From the NCBI GenBank assembly GCA_037176725.1, contig JAZBRS010000029.1:123847001-123911000 (forward strand): a stretch of 64,000 nucleotides of DNA, in the 5' to 3' direction. The translations under genes were made by a program, and so were the position numbers. Positions 48,490 through 58,620 of the stretch are shown here, piece by piece. Source of the DNA: Posidonia oceanica. Taxonomy: Eukaryota > Streptophyta > Magnoliopsida > Alismatales > Posidoniaceae. The notes under the pieces were generated by a model. That model searched no databases and was not told the origin of the DNA. It saw nothing but the letters and a program-made list of their open reading frames with translations. How positions within the stretch are numbered: the first letter of the stretch is position 1; each line of letters starts with the position of its first letter.

Positions 48490-50472
48490 CTTATTCAGGG
48501 AGGAGACGATCAAGAAAGCCACAAGAGCTCTTTTCACATAAGAGGTAAGTGAACTACATTTAGAATCCGTTATCGCAATTTGTTTTGACCTTCATGACTT
48601 CCATCATGTGATACGCAGAGGATCTGCAAATGGTTCACCCAGTTGCTTCTAGCAGTTGATTACTTGCATTCCAACCGTGTGATCCACTGGGACATTAAGG
48701 TAAACCTTCTGCCTTTTTTGTGTGTAGAATGTTCAGCATTGCATTGTAGGCTACTAATGTCTTCAGCGCAATCTCAGTGTTCCAACATATTCATAACGAA
48801 GGATGATGATATTCATCTAGGTAAGCTGGTATCAATTTCAATGTTCAGTAGTTAATTACCAGAGTATTTGTTTCTTTGTTCTTCATTTTTTCACTTTCTG
48901 TAGGTTGTAGGGACTCCAAATTACATGTGCCCGGAGCTACTTGCAGACATACCGTATGGGTATAAATAAGATATCTGGTCCTTAGTTAAGAACCTGAAGA
49001 ACCTCCATGGTTCTAATACCTTGCAAATATGCTTTGGTTCCTTTCTTATCTGCATTTCTGCTTGCCTTTGTAATCGTCTTGGTAAGTACTAGTTGACCAT
49101 TCTACTTTTTGGACCATCCAGCAACTGTGCGGCTGGTTAGCTCCTAAAAACACGGGAGGCTAGCAGGGATCCATCCTTTGCACACCATTCTAGCTCTCCT
49201 CAACAATTATCTAGCTCTTGGAGATCGTGTTTCATATAATTTTTGGTGCATCGCACCAAAAGGATCATCACAGATTCCTATAGAAGTTGCTTTCTCTTGT
49301 GTTTTCATTTAGACCCTTTTATAGTGATTTGAGGTTACCATTCCTATTAATTGAACTTTCATACTGATAACAAGTGTTATCTAAAGGTTATTTGACCATG
49401 AAATTGGCATCAATTCTTAAAGAGTTAGAAATTAGAATTCAGGTTTATAGTAGGGTCTTAATTACAAGATTTGGAAAAATCCTTGAACTATACAGATTAA
49501 CACCATATGATAATGATTTATGGTTAGTTAGATTGATTCTGGATGGGTTTCAGGTTGCTGCATGTTCGAAATCACAGTGCACCAGCCAGCATTCAGAGCT
49601 ACGGTACGTATATGTCAATCTTCCAAGCTAGTTTGCAATACATGTCAATTCCTCACTGACTCACATCTTTAATTAACTTCTTTCTCAAACTTGATCCAGG
49701 ACATGACAGGACTAATTAGCAAGATAAACAGATCTTCCATTTCTCCTTTGCCCCCTTTCTACTCTTCTTCATTGTAAGTCCATGATTTCCAACTACACTA
49801 CAAATTATATACCTCTCTGGTGCTTCTCAGAAAATAAATCAAAATCTTCACACAATCCTTCAACCACTTAGAATATCTATATAATTTTATAGTTGATTTG
49901 TATTTCAAACATGCAGGAAACGATTAATCAAAAGCATGTTGAGGTAAAACCCATAGAACAAACCAACTGTAAGTATGGATATAATTGACTTCAACTTTTT
50001 AGTTAGTGTTCTTTACATCCAAGCTAACATTTTTTTAAAAATTCAGGCCACAGAAATATTAAGGCATCCCCATTTAGAAATGTATTTAGCCAAATCAAGC
50101 AACGCTTTGCCTTTTCTTCTTCCAATAAAGAAGAACCCTGCATCCTCAGCAGAAAGAGCTACAGGAAGCCAATATGATGGGCAAACACATAGTGGGACGC
50201 CAAAAAGAGAGAAACATTCGATATTAAATGAACAGATGCAAACAGAAAATGCTGGTGAAATGTTGAAAAAGGCTCTCTCTTCTATTTTTTATGTGAATGA
50301 TGCAGAGATTAAGAGAGTTGACACGAGCGGTTCAAAGAAAGCCGAGAACAAGAACGATGAGAAGAAAGATCTGAGTATTATTATGAGTCCAATCGATAAC
50401 AATACAAAGGGAGGTGAACAAATACCAAATCTTTTAGTTGAAATGGCAATTAAGTATAGTCATTGCTTGTGA
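48490..50472 (+). pseudogene. Captured NIMA-related (NEK) protein kinase gene fragment
   Basis: Exon pieces with intron borders kept: about 48499-48544 (IKKATRALF); 48619-48699 (WFTQLLLAVDYLHSNRVIH, then WDIK); 48778-48820 (CSNIFITKDDDIHLG); about 48905-48990 (VVGTPNYMCPELLADIPYGY); about 49700-49775 (GLISKINRSSISPLPP); about 49917-49945 (KRLIKSML); and 50047-50472 (EILRHPHLEMYLAKSSNALP and a tail). This is the C-lobe and tail of a plant NEK Ser/Thr kinase. The catalytic HRD reads HWD (TGG, 48688-48690), a TAA follows PYGYK, and the exon near 49555 is out of frame. Introns remain, so the capture was from DNA, not by reverse transcription. It lies inside the hAT ends, on the same strand as the transposase. 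Confidence 0.88.
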
Positions 50473-50693
50473 TCTAGTCGATGTGCTGAATGTTCACTTG
50501 AAACAATTCTTATGAATGCTCTTTGGTTATATAAAATTGTTATTTAAGGATTGATTTCCAACTCCTTAGTGATAAGAGGAATGAACCAAAATGGAGTTTT
50601 TGAACTTGCTATGGTAGAGAGATCTTTATTTTGTTGGATTTAACAATTTGTTAGATCGATGTTTAGTCTCAAATTGCTTCCATGACACCTAAA
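50473..50693. other. Spacer between NEK fragment and hAT right end
   Basis: AT-rich, no coding content seen. Confidence 0.4.
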
Positions 50694-50880
50694 CATATCA
50701 TCATATCCGTTTTCATATCCGTTTTTATCCGTATCTGAGTCATCTTTATCCGTTCCGTATCCGTATTCGTTTTTTGAGGATATGGATATGTAATTTTCCT
50801 ATCCGTATGATATTCATATCCATATCCGCATTGTGAAAATGGATACGGATATAGTAACACCAATATCTGTACCGTATCTG
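50694..50880. repeat. hAT right subterminal repeats
   Basis: ATCCGTATC/GGATATGG words repeat ten or so times next to the right terminus at 50897. Confidence 0.8.
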
Positions 50881-50897
50881 ATCCGTTTGCACCCCTA

Positions 50898-50905
50898 CAT
50901 GCCAC
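50898..50905. other. hAT target site duplication, right copy
   Basis: CATGCCAC, identical to 21651-21658. Confidence 0.92.
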
Positions 50906-51299
50906 CCAACATGCACTCCCCCACCTTTCAAACCCCATGCACCCACTTTGCACATCTCTTGCAACCACATGTCTCAATTCAAATTACAAGTAACTCTCAT
51001 GCATGGGTGCACACCACATGTGAAACAAGAATCTAAATCTTGTTTAATCAATTCTACTTAATCCACTAATGATCATTGTCGTTCAATTAGTGAGAAGATC
51101 ATTAATTTCCTCAATAACATTAAAATCTAATTCCATCGTAATTCATAATTTTCTTTGATCAACCACATACACCAACACGATACCACAAAGGACACTAATC
51201 CCTCATACAATGCTCGCTTCCTACTGACCGAAAAAATACATAAACGTGCAACAAGAACACGCAGTCGAAACGCGCAGCTCGAATATCATAGATGTTACA
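50906..51299 (-). repeat. Gypsy-2 3' LTR, right part (U3 start)
   Basis: Ends GATGTTACA at 51299, so on the minus strand the LTR opens TGTAACATC. A purine-rich tract (AAGGGGTATGA on the minus strand, 51300-51312) lies directly outside, as a polypurine tract should. It rejoins 20087-21658 when the hAT is removed. Confidence 0.75.
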
Positions 51300-51856
51300 T
51301 CATACCCCTTAAAGAAATTTCTCCCTCGAAATTACATATAGGCAAACAAGTAGAGTACTACAAATGGACGTCATCCTCTCAATCCCATGTGGCTTCCTCA
51401 ATGCCATGGTGTCGCGACAACACTAGAACAAGAGGAATCACCTTGTTCCACAGAACCTGCTCCTTCCTGTCAAAGATTTGGACGACATCCTCAATGATGG
51501 ACATATCTTCCTGCAATTCATCTGGTTGAACTGGTATCACCTGAGATGCATCAACTAGGCACTTCCTTAGCATGGAGACATGGTACAAATTATGCACTAC
51601 TGATAAATCCAAAGGCAAATCAAGCCTATAAGCAAGCTCACCAACCCTCTTTGAGATTCTAAAAGGTTCAATGTAGTGAGGATTCAATTTTTTCTACTTC
51701 CAAATCTCATTACTTTCTTAGTTGGTGACACGTTCAGAAAAACGAAATCTCCAACTTTAAACACCAAGGATCTCCGCCTCTTATCAACATAGCTCTTTTG
51801 TTTATTCTGTGCTATTGCCAATCTCTTGCGGATCAAATCAACCTTATCAGAATACT
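51300..51856 (-). pseudogene. Gypsy-2 integrase C-terminus and chromodomain-like tail
   Basis: On the minus strand: SDKVDLIRKRLAIAQNKQKS, then FKVGDFVFLNVSPTK, a frameshift near 51685, VYHVSMLRKCL-type text at about 51560 and RHHGIEEATWD at about 51385. This is the same C-terminal region as Gypsy-1 (31250-31800) but clearly diverged, so it is a related family. The rest of pol is cut off at 51857 by a Tat-type LTR. Confidence 0.85.
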
Positions 51857-54411
51857 GTAGACACCCCATTTTGACTGTCTGGAAGATGGTGGATACTCCT
51901 GCAAGCTCGCTCGGACTCTGGGATGGCTCTTTCTCTCTCAAACCCACCCTAAAACCTCATTAAACCCCAAAACCTTCACTCAAGCCCACCTAAGCCATAG
52001 CCCACACTTAACCAAGGCCAAAAACAAAAAAACATGCCTTTCACCTCTTGGGCTCGTTGGACGCGCTCTGTGCCAGCGTCCAACTAGTCGGGAGTAGCAG
52101 CGGCAACCGCCACCTCTAGCTCATCGCTTCCGTCCTTCCTCTCGCCCAAACCGCACTTACTAGCCGTCCCCTCACCTCACTACAGCCACCCGCTAGGTGC
52201 TAAGCCCACTTACTCCTTGCCACGGCGTCCCTTCCTCTGTCAACGGGTCTTCAGCTCTCATCGCACTCACTGCCGTGGCCGTCTCCATCCTACCACCACC
52301 AAGACTTTTGCGACCTACTAACAAGCCACACTAACTCGCCTGACATCCCTCGTGGCCTCCCCACTCACCACGACCCCTGCCATTGCCTGCTAAAGCTGCT
52401 GCCATTGCCAGAGGAACCCAAACAAAACCGGGACTTCACCGCCATTTGTAGACCACCACACCCATTTGCGAGAGAGTCTAGAGCTTGTGCGACCTTGAGT
52501 GAGCTCCCACGAACACTCCCGAGCCTTCAGCCAAGTTCCCCAGCCTTCCCTTGCGAGAGAGCTCGGCGGAGTTCGCCTACCGCCATCCTCTGCGTCGCCG
52601 ACCGAGTGCAAACACACCTCTGCGAGCCACGACCAGGTAGGCTTTCTTCACCCCTAGCTTGTATGTGCATGTGGTAGCATGATAGGGTAGCTTTTACGTG
52701 TCTTAGCACAGCACACACACCCCTTCGCCTTGGCTTTCCGGCCGCGAGGAGGAGGAGGTGGGTGGAGCAATCCACCCACCTATTTCTGGCGCCGAGCACA
52801 TGGACATGCTCGTCGTCACTCACTCTTGCTTCCTAGCAAGTTAGTTTGGGATTTTTGGCCGATTAAGTCACTGATCTTGGCCGGGAAACTTCCTGACCTG
52901 TTGGACGCACACCCTGGTACGTCCAACGTTGGACGTGCCCTGAGGCAGCGTCCAACAACCCTACAGGTCTTTGTTTTGTCTTGCTTCATTTTTGCTTCTA
53001 TGTTGCTATGATTTGGTGGCATCTCTGTGAGTTTACTTTACATGCTTCCTTTCATGCTTACAGATGCTATGGCATGTTTAATATCAAGTTTCGATCCTTG
53101 CTTGGATCTTTATTTCATGCTCCAGATCATCATGCTGTTTGCTTGTGTTGGACGCTGGTGTGTCCAGCGTCCTTTTTCTCTACTTGTTTATACTTACCTT
53201 CATGCTTGAGTGCTGCTTCCTCTTGAGTTAAATACTTGCTCCATGCATGTTTAGTGGTGTTTGGCCTCCATGGTAACTACTTTTAAGTTCGCAAGTTTCT
53301 TTCTAAGGACGCATGTTGGTTTACATGGGTATTTGTTCCCTTATTTCCTTATACATGCTTCTTAAAATATTTTGTTTAGGATACTTGCTTGATCTATGTT
53401 GCATGCCTTGGCTTAGTCCACTTTCCGTAGCTTGCATGTATATTTGAGTGGTCTCTGAGCTCAGTTCTTCCTTGCAGCTTGATATGCTTCTCATCTGTGT
53501 TGGATGCAAGTACATTCTGCGTCCTATGTTGGACGTAGATGTACTCTGCATCCTATGTTTCTGCTTAGCTGCTATTGCTTTAATGCTTACATGATGTTGT
53601 TATCTCCCATGCCTACTTAATCCATGCTTGCATGTTTGTGCTTAGCTCTCATAACAACTATTGTCAAGTTTTTATGGTTTTTTACCAAGGGTTTATGCAG
53701 GTTTCTCCATGTCTTTGCCTTCCTTTGTGTTGGACGCAGGTACTGCTGGTGTCCTATATAGGACGTAGATGGTGCCTGCGTCCTACATACTGGTTGTGTC
53801 TTTCCTTATGCATGCTTTGCAAATGCTTTTCCTTTTGGATTTTTATGTGATCCATGTATGCATGCTTAATCCTAGCTCATTTACAGCAACTTAAATGTGT
53901 GCCATGATGTTTCCTCTATCACTTTGCATGCTGTTTTGTTGTATGCTTGTCTGCACCTTGTTGGACGCAGAGTGCTCCAGTGTCTTGTGTTGGACGCTGT
54001 GTACTCTAGCGTCCAACACCCTGCAATGCTTAAATCATGTTTCATGCTTGCTTCATGCCATTAAATCTTTCCTTTGGCTGTTTACCTTGATTGCTTTGCA
54101 TGATATACATGTCTTCTGCTGTCTTATTGCATTTGCATCGCATCCATACATCTAGAATGCATGTTTTCCAAGAGTACATGGTTTCTGCTGTCTCCCATCT
54201 GTCTGTGTTGGATGTTGTCTTGTCTTGCGTCCAATGTTGGACGCAGGTCATTGCTGCGTCCAACACTTATAGTTGGCTGAACATCGTTTTAAAGCGTCAA
54301 TTTTGTTTTGGCCGTCGCTTTCTGCATTTTATTGCCTCCGACACATGCCTTGACACCCGTGCATGCTGCCGGACCCTTGTTTTTGGTTTTTATGCCTTGC
54401 ATCACCTGCTT
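51857..54411 (+). repeat. Tat/Ogre-type LTR (family A), rich in GGACGC hairpins
   Basis: It starts TGTAGACACCCCATTTTGAC, like other Tat LTRs (compare TGTTGACACCCC at 57660), right after the Gypsy-2 pol fragment. A C-rich pyrimidine section (to about 52650) is followed by a T/G-rich section with about ten GTTGGACGC/GCGTCCAAC inverted pairs (52056-54265). The terminal CA and a primer site were not found before ORF1, so the LTR end is either lost or unrecognised. Confidence 0.6.
52056..54265 (+). repeat. Array of GTTGGACGC...GCGTCCAAC hairpins
   Basis: Examples: a 9-bp perfect stem at 52056-52064/52076-52084; two hairpins at 52900-52927 and 52928-52956; GGACGCTGG/CCAGCGTCC at 53150-53172 with a 5-base loop; pairs near 53499-53560, 53728-53790, 53963-54017 and 54208-54266. 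Spacing is irregular (about 200-240 bp between later clusters). Confidence 0.8.
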
Positions 54412-54488
54412 ACTGGGAGATGAATTATGACTTTGAACTATTTCGAGGAAGTCTCCAAGAAGCGTGCCGCACTGGGAGATGAATTATG
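54412..54488 (+). repeat. Short direct duplication at ORF1 start
   Basis: ACTGGGAGATGAATTATG occurs at 54412-54429 and 54471-54488, 59 bp apart. It looks like a local duplication that added a second upstream start to ORF1. Confidence 0.7.
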
Positions 54489-55239
54489 GCTTCGCGGCTT
54501 TGTCACCTGCTTCCTGGGCGACTTAATCTTCAGTCACGGTCGGATGACTGTCGCTATTGAAGTTGCGGAGGTCGCCGTTGCTGTGGTGACCTGCCAAATC
54601 GACTTGGCACCTGTCGTCCTGGCTGAGACGTATCGCGGATTGGACCGCATTTCGCACTGCTGTCGCCACTTTCATGGCTACAGGGCTCTGGTACAGGTGT
54701 GGCTAGCCAGACATCTGGAGGTAGACATCCTGCGCCCCTAGAAACATGCATTTGAGACATACTGCAGTAGCGGCCACGCCAAGACCATCAAGACTGTCCG
54801 TGAGGAGTATGAAAGGCTGGAACAGCTGACAGATGATACAGTAACTTGGCGTATAATCCCATCTGCAGTAGAGCCCTTCACTGTTTTCTTCGGCGCCCGT
54901 GACATGCAACTGGTCGTCCTGCTAGGGTTTTCCGAAGGCGTGGAGTATCACCCCATCCGGGTCATGCGGCAATTCGGTCTCCGCCAAGGGGCATTTGTCG
55001 ACAGCACCGCACCAAAGCTACTCCAACCCTATCCTTTCAGCACAGTCGCTGCCACAACAGAGTTGGCCAACCTTATGCACCATGGCGTGAAATCAACAGA
55101 CATTGTAGCTGCAAAGGGCTTAGGATGTACTCCTGAGTATCTGACTGAAGTGCAGGGGCTTTGGCCCATTAACGAGATTCCACCTGGCGCATCTCTGTTT
55201 CCTTACGCCAGGAGGTCGAAGAAGGCCCGGACTGACTAG
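54427..55239 (+). pseudogene. Tat/Ogre ORF1 (DUF7745-like)
   Basis: One frame of about 270 residues, broken once by TAG at 54739-54741. Recognisable features of the plant retroelement ORF1 / DUF7745 family: FLGDLIFSHGRMTVA, VVLAETYRGLDRIS, FHGYRALVQVWLARHLE, LLGFSEGVEYHPIRVMRQFG, and a basic tail RRSKKARTD. In Ogre-type elements this extra ORF precedes gag; its function is not established. Gag and pol are missing downstream, so this element is internally deleted. Confidence 0.65.
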
Positions 55240-55640
55240 GGCGTTTGTACATCTGCATATCACTTTTTGAGTCTTGCTGTACTCTGTCCAGCCTGTTATA
55301 GGCGTGTAACCAAGACTTTGTGAATACAAGGATGTTTTATGCCATTTGCTTGTGTGTTTGGTTTGCTTTCCATAGCATAATGCATGCATGGTCTCTCACA
55401 ACCACATCCTTAGCATACTGTTCCAGCTTCGCAGATCCAATCCCTCAAGGACCATGAGAAAGTACTCTCGGATCCCAGCAGCTCACAAGCCCAGAAGCAA
55501 CTACCAACACTCTCAGCGCCAATGGAAGCTACAAGAAGACCCTGCGTTCCACTTGGATGCCAGAATCTCTGCTGGTCAACACCGTCAACACGGGCGAAGC
55601 CACCAAGCGCTCTCGACTGGATCTTTGCCGGGCTGGTAGC
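55240..55640 (+). other. Junction region after ORF1
   Basis: No recognised gag or pol. Short open frames around 55388-55664 give no known motif. The internal deletion that removed gag-pol probably falls here. Confidence 0.4.
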
Positions 55641-55860
55641 CCTAATTACCAGTTTGACAAGCACGTCAGCTTAGTCTATCATTTTTTATGCCAAGGGCGC
55701 TTCGGCTGTCCCCTGGTATCATCCTTGATACTAGGGGCATCTTTTCCTGCTGCCCCATGATATCACATCTCCAGCTACATCCAGGCTAGCGTGCCTAACT
55801 ATCGTGGGCCCATCCGTTCCTCTGCTCCGCCTTCGGATCTTGGTGCCCCTATCCTTTCTG

Positions 55861-56826
55861 GTCGATAAGTCCGAACCTTATCATCTACTTTTGCGGTCGA
55901 TAGGTCCGAAACTTGTCACATTCCAACCCTTTGTGGTCAGTAGGTCCGAAACCTATCCTTTTCGGTTGATAAGTCCGAAACTTATCATTTGCCTTTGCGG
56001 TCGATAGGTCCGAAACTTATTACATTCCAATCTTTTGTGGTCGATAAGTCCGAATCTTATCAGTTACCCTTCCACGGTTGGTGGATCCGAAACCTATCAT
56101 CTGTCAGCTTCCCGGTCCGGTCTTGATAAGGCTTGCACTTATCATTCCTGGCCTCTTCCCGGTCTTGATAGGGCTTGCACCTATCATTCCTGGCGGTCTG
56201 GTCTTGATAAGACTTACACTTATCATTCCTGGCCTCTTCTCGGTCTTGATAGGGCTTGCACCTATCATTCCTGGCGGTCCGGTCTTGATAAGGCTTGCAC
56301 TTATCATTCCTGGCCTCTTCCCGGTCTTGATAGGGCTTGCACCTATCATTCCTGGTGGTCTGGTCTTGATAGGGCTTGCACTTATCATTCCTGGCCTCTT
56401 CCCAGTCTTGATAGGGCTTGCACCTATCATTCCTGGCGGTCCGGTCTTGATAGGGCTTGCACTTATCATTCCTGGCCTCTTCCCGATCTTGATAGGGCAT
56501 GCACCTAACATTCCTAGCCTCTTCCCGGTCTTGATAGGGCTTGCACCTATCATTCCTGGCGGTCCGGTCTTGATAGGGTTTGCACTTATCATTCCTGGCC
56601 TCTTGCCGGTCTTGATAGGGCTTTCACTTATCATTCCTAACCTCTTGCCGGTCTTGATAGGGCTTGCACCTATCATTCCTGACCTCTTTCCGGTCTTGAT
56701 AAGGCTTGCACTTATCATTCGTGGCTTCCTTGCGGTCGATGGGTCCGAAACCTATCCTTTGCGGTCGATAAGCCCGAAGCTTATCATCATATCACTTTCT
56801 TGCGGTCGATAGGTCCGAAACCTATC
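55861..56826 (+). repeat. Minisatellite of GATARG-N7-CYTATC hairpins
   Basis: About 25 units. The first seven and last three carry a TCCGAAA-type loop (GATAGGTCCGAAACCTATC). The fifteen central ones start at 56119, 56161, 56200, 56242, 56281 and so on, with alternating periods of 42 and 39 bp and a GCTTGCA-type loop. Because both periods are multiples of three, the array is open in several frames on both strands; those translations are not genes. Confidence 0.92.
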
Positions 56827-57105
56827 ATCTATCATGCGTCCCCTTTCCTTGCTTGCTTTCTCAGCAGGAAGGATGCCCCCTTTCTTTCGCACGGGAATTT
56901 TGCCCCTTTTGCTCTGCACTGCTCTAGTCGCCTGCTTGCTTCCTTGGGCGAGGACAAGCTACCTTTCCTGCCCCGGGCTGGCAGCCCAAACTGCTCGGTT
57001 GATGTCCGTCAAAATGTCTGCTCCGGGCTGGTAGTCCAAACTGCTCGGTTGACACCCATCATAACTGTCCAACCCTTCTTTCGATGCCACGGGCGCTTCC
57101 ACTGT

Positions 57106-57133
57106 CCCCTGGTATCATTCTTGATACCAGGGG
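57106..57133 (+). other. Perfect 12-bp stem hairpin
   Basis: CCCCTGGTATCA, loop TTCT, TGATACCAGGGG. A second copy at 55710-55737 differs by one base in the right arm, which turns a G-C pair into G-T. Confidence 0.85.
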
Positions 57134-57645
57134 CATCTTATTTTGTCACCCTCGGTATCTTCTCTGGGCTGGTAGCCCAAACTGCTCGGATGACACCCGT
57201 CACCCTGTCTGGCGTCCTTTTATTTGGGCTGATAACCCTAACTATCCGGTGAGGAGTCCGTCAACTCATCATCCACTGCATCGGCACTCCATGCTAGATG
57301 CCTGCATTAGCATCACTTCGCATCTCCATGCATCGGCACGGCGCCATCTCTTACCATATCTGCATCATGCATTGGTGCATATTGGTTCAACATCAACAAT
57401 AACATCAGCAGCATATTAGCACTACATCAGCATTCGCATATGTACTAACATTCACATTAACATCTGCATTGGCATGCATTGCATTACATTGGCATCCTGC
57501 ATTTGCATTTGCATTTCGGCATTGGGTCATGATTTTTGGTGCCGCCGCTGGGTAAGTGACCCACGCCAATAGCGCCTGGCTCTCGCCGGTTAGGTGGGGT
57601 GTCTTGTCAACCCTGAGCAGTGGCCTCGGTCCCCTTGACCTTGCT

Positions 57646-57659
57646 CAGGGAGGGGTATC
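57646..57659 (+). other. Polypurine tract before Tat LTR
   Basis: CAGGGAGGGGTATC directly precedes TGTTGACACCCC, as a plus-strand primer tract should before a 3' LTR. Confidence 0.65.
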
Positions 57660-58379
57660 TGTTGACACCCCACTTTTGACCTCTGTTAAGTGGCTCTCTC
57701 CCTCTCTCTGGTGGAACAACCTAGGAAACCCCACTCCACAAAAAAAAACCGGAAAATTAAAAACTTTCAAACCCTAAATCCAAAACCAAACCAAACCCTA
57801 ATCAAACCCTAAGCCCTAAACCTTCCAAAAAATCCATCAAAAGTTCCATTTAAAACCTTAGAAAACCCTAGGTTAAACCTTAGAAACCCTAGGTCACACA
57901 CTCACATAAGCCCCCCCAAATCCAAGCCATTACCCTTCTCTTTCTCCTCATTATCCTTTTCTCTCTCCTCATTATCCTTTTCCTCTCTCTTCATTATCCT
58001 TTTCTCTCTCCTCTTTATCCCTCCTCTCTTTCTCCTTCTTTTCTTGCTCTCTCCGGGCCCAACTCATTCTTGCTCCTCCTCACTTCTTTCCCTTCCTTCC
58101 TTCTATTTTATTTCTATTTTTATTTTTATTTTTATTCTATCTTATTTGATTTTTTTTCAATTTCCCCTTTCCCTTTGCTTTCCTTCTTTCTTCCTTCCTT
58201 TCCCATCTTCCCATTTCTTTTTCTTCAAAACCCTAAACCCTACCCAAACTCTAAACATAAATCCTAAAAGCCTATACCTCAAAAAACCATTTCAAAAAGA
58301 ACCCTTAAGAAAAACATAAAATAAAACAAATTAAAACACTTAAAAACAAATCAAAACAACTTAAAATCAATAAAAAAAA

Positions 58380-58620
58380 TCCAAAAACTTAAATCTAATT
58401 AAAATCAAGTCAAAGCAAGTTAAAATCAATAAAAAACAATTCAAAAACTTAAATCTAATTAAAAACAAGTCAAAACAACTTAAAATAACCAAAAACAACT
58501 TAAAAACTTAAATCCAATTAAAGACAAATCAAAAGAACTTAAAATCAATCAAAAACAATTTAAAAACTTAAATCCAATTAAAAACAAATCAAAACAACTC
58601 AAAACCAATTAAAAACAATT
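58380..58620 (+). repeat. 60-bp A-rich tandem repeat in LTR
   Basis: Units start near 58384, 58444, 58503 and 58563 with CAAAAACTTAAATC(T/C)AATTA, and the rest of each unit is AAC/AAT-rich. Confidence 0.8.

Larger units (their letters stand above)
21659..50897 (+). mobile_element. hAT (Ac-like) DNA transposon, 29.2 kb with insertions
   Basis: The left end TAGGGGTGTAAACGG and the inverted right end TAGGGGTGCAAACGG match at 14 of 15 bases, and perfect 8-bp copies of CATGCCAC flank them. Both subterminal regions (21672-21835 and 50694-50880) are packed with GGATACGGATAT-like words, likely transposase binding sites. Inside are a hAT transposase on the + strand, a captured NEK kinase fragment and a large Mutator-like insertion. 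Without that insertion (about 21880-45094) the hAT is about 6 kb. Confidence 0.93.
55641..57659 (+). other. Tat element 3' untranslated region with hairpin minisatellite
   Basis: It contains in order: CCCCTGGTATCA hairpin 1 (55710-55737), the GATARG/CYTATC array (55861-56826), several GGGCTGGTAGCCC hairpins (around 56977, 57024, 57165 and 57226), CCCCTGGTATCA hairpin 2 (57106-57133, perfect 12-bp stem), GCAT-rich repeats (57280-57530) and a polypurine tract CAGGGAGGGGTATC (57646-57659). Variable tandem repeats in the 3' UTR are a known trait of Tat-lineage elements. Confidence 0.75.

Noticed and set aside
56119..56740. CRISPR-like regular repeats
   Set aside because: Spacers are not unique, the period alternates 42/39, and the context is a plant Tat retroelement.
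56035..56812. Long repetitive open frames on both strands (up to 244 residues)
   Set aside because: They exist only because the minisatellite periods (39 and 42 bp) are multiples of three.
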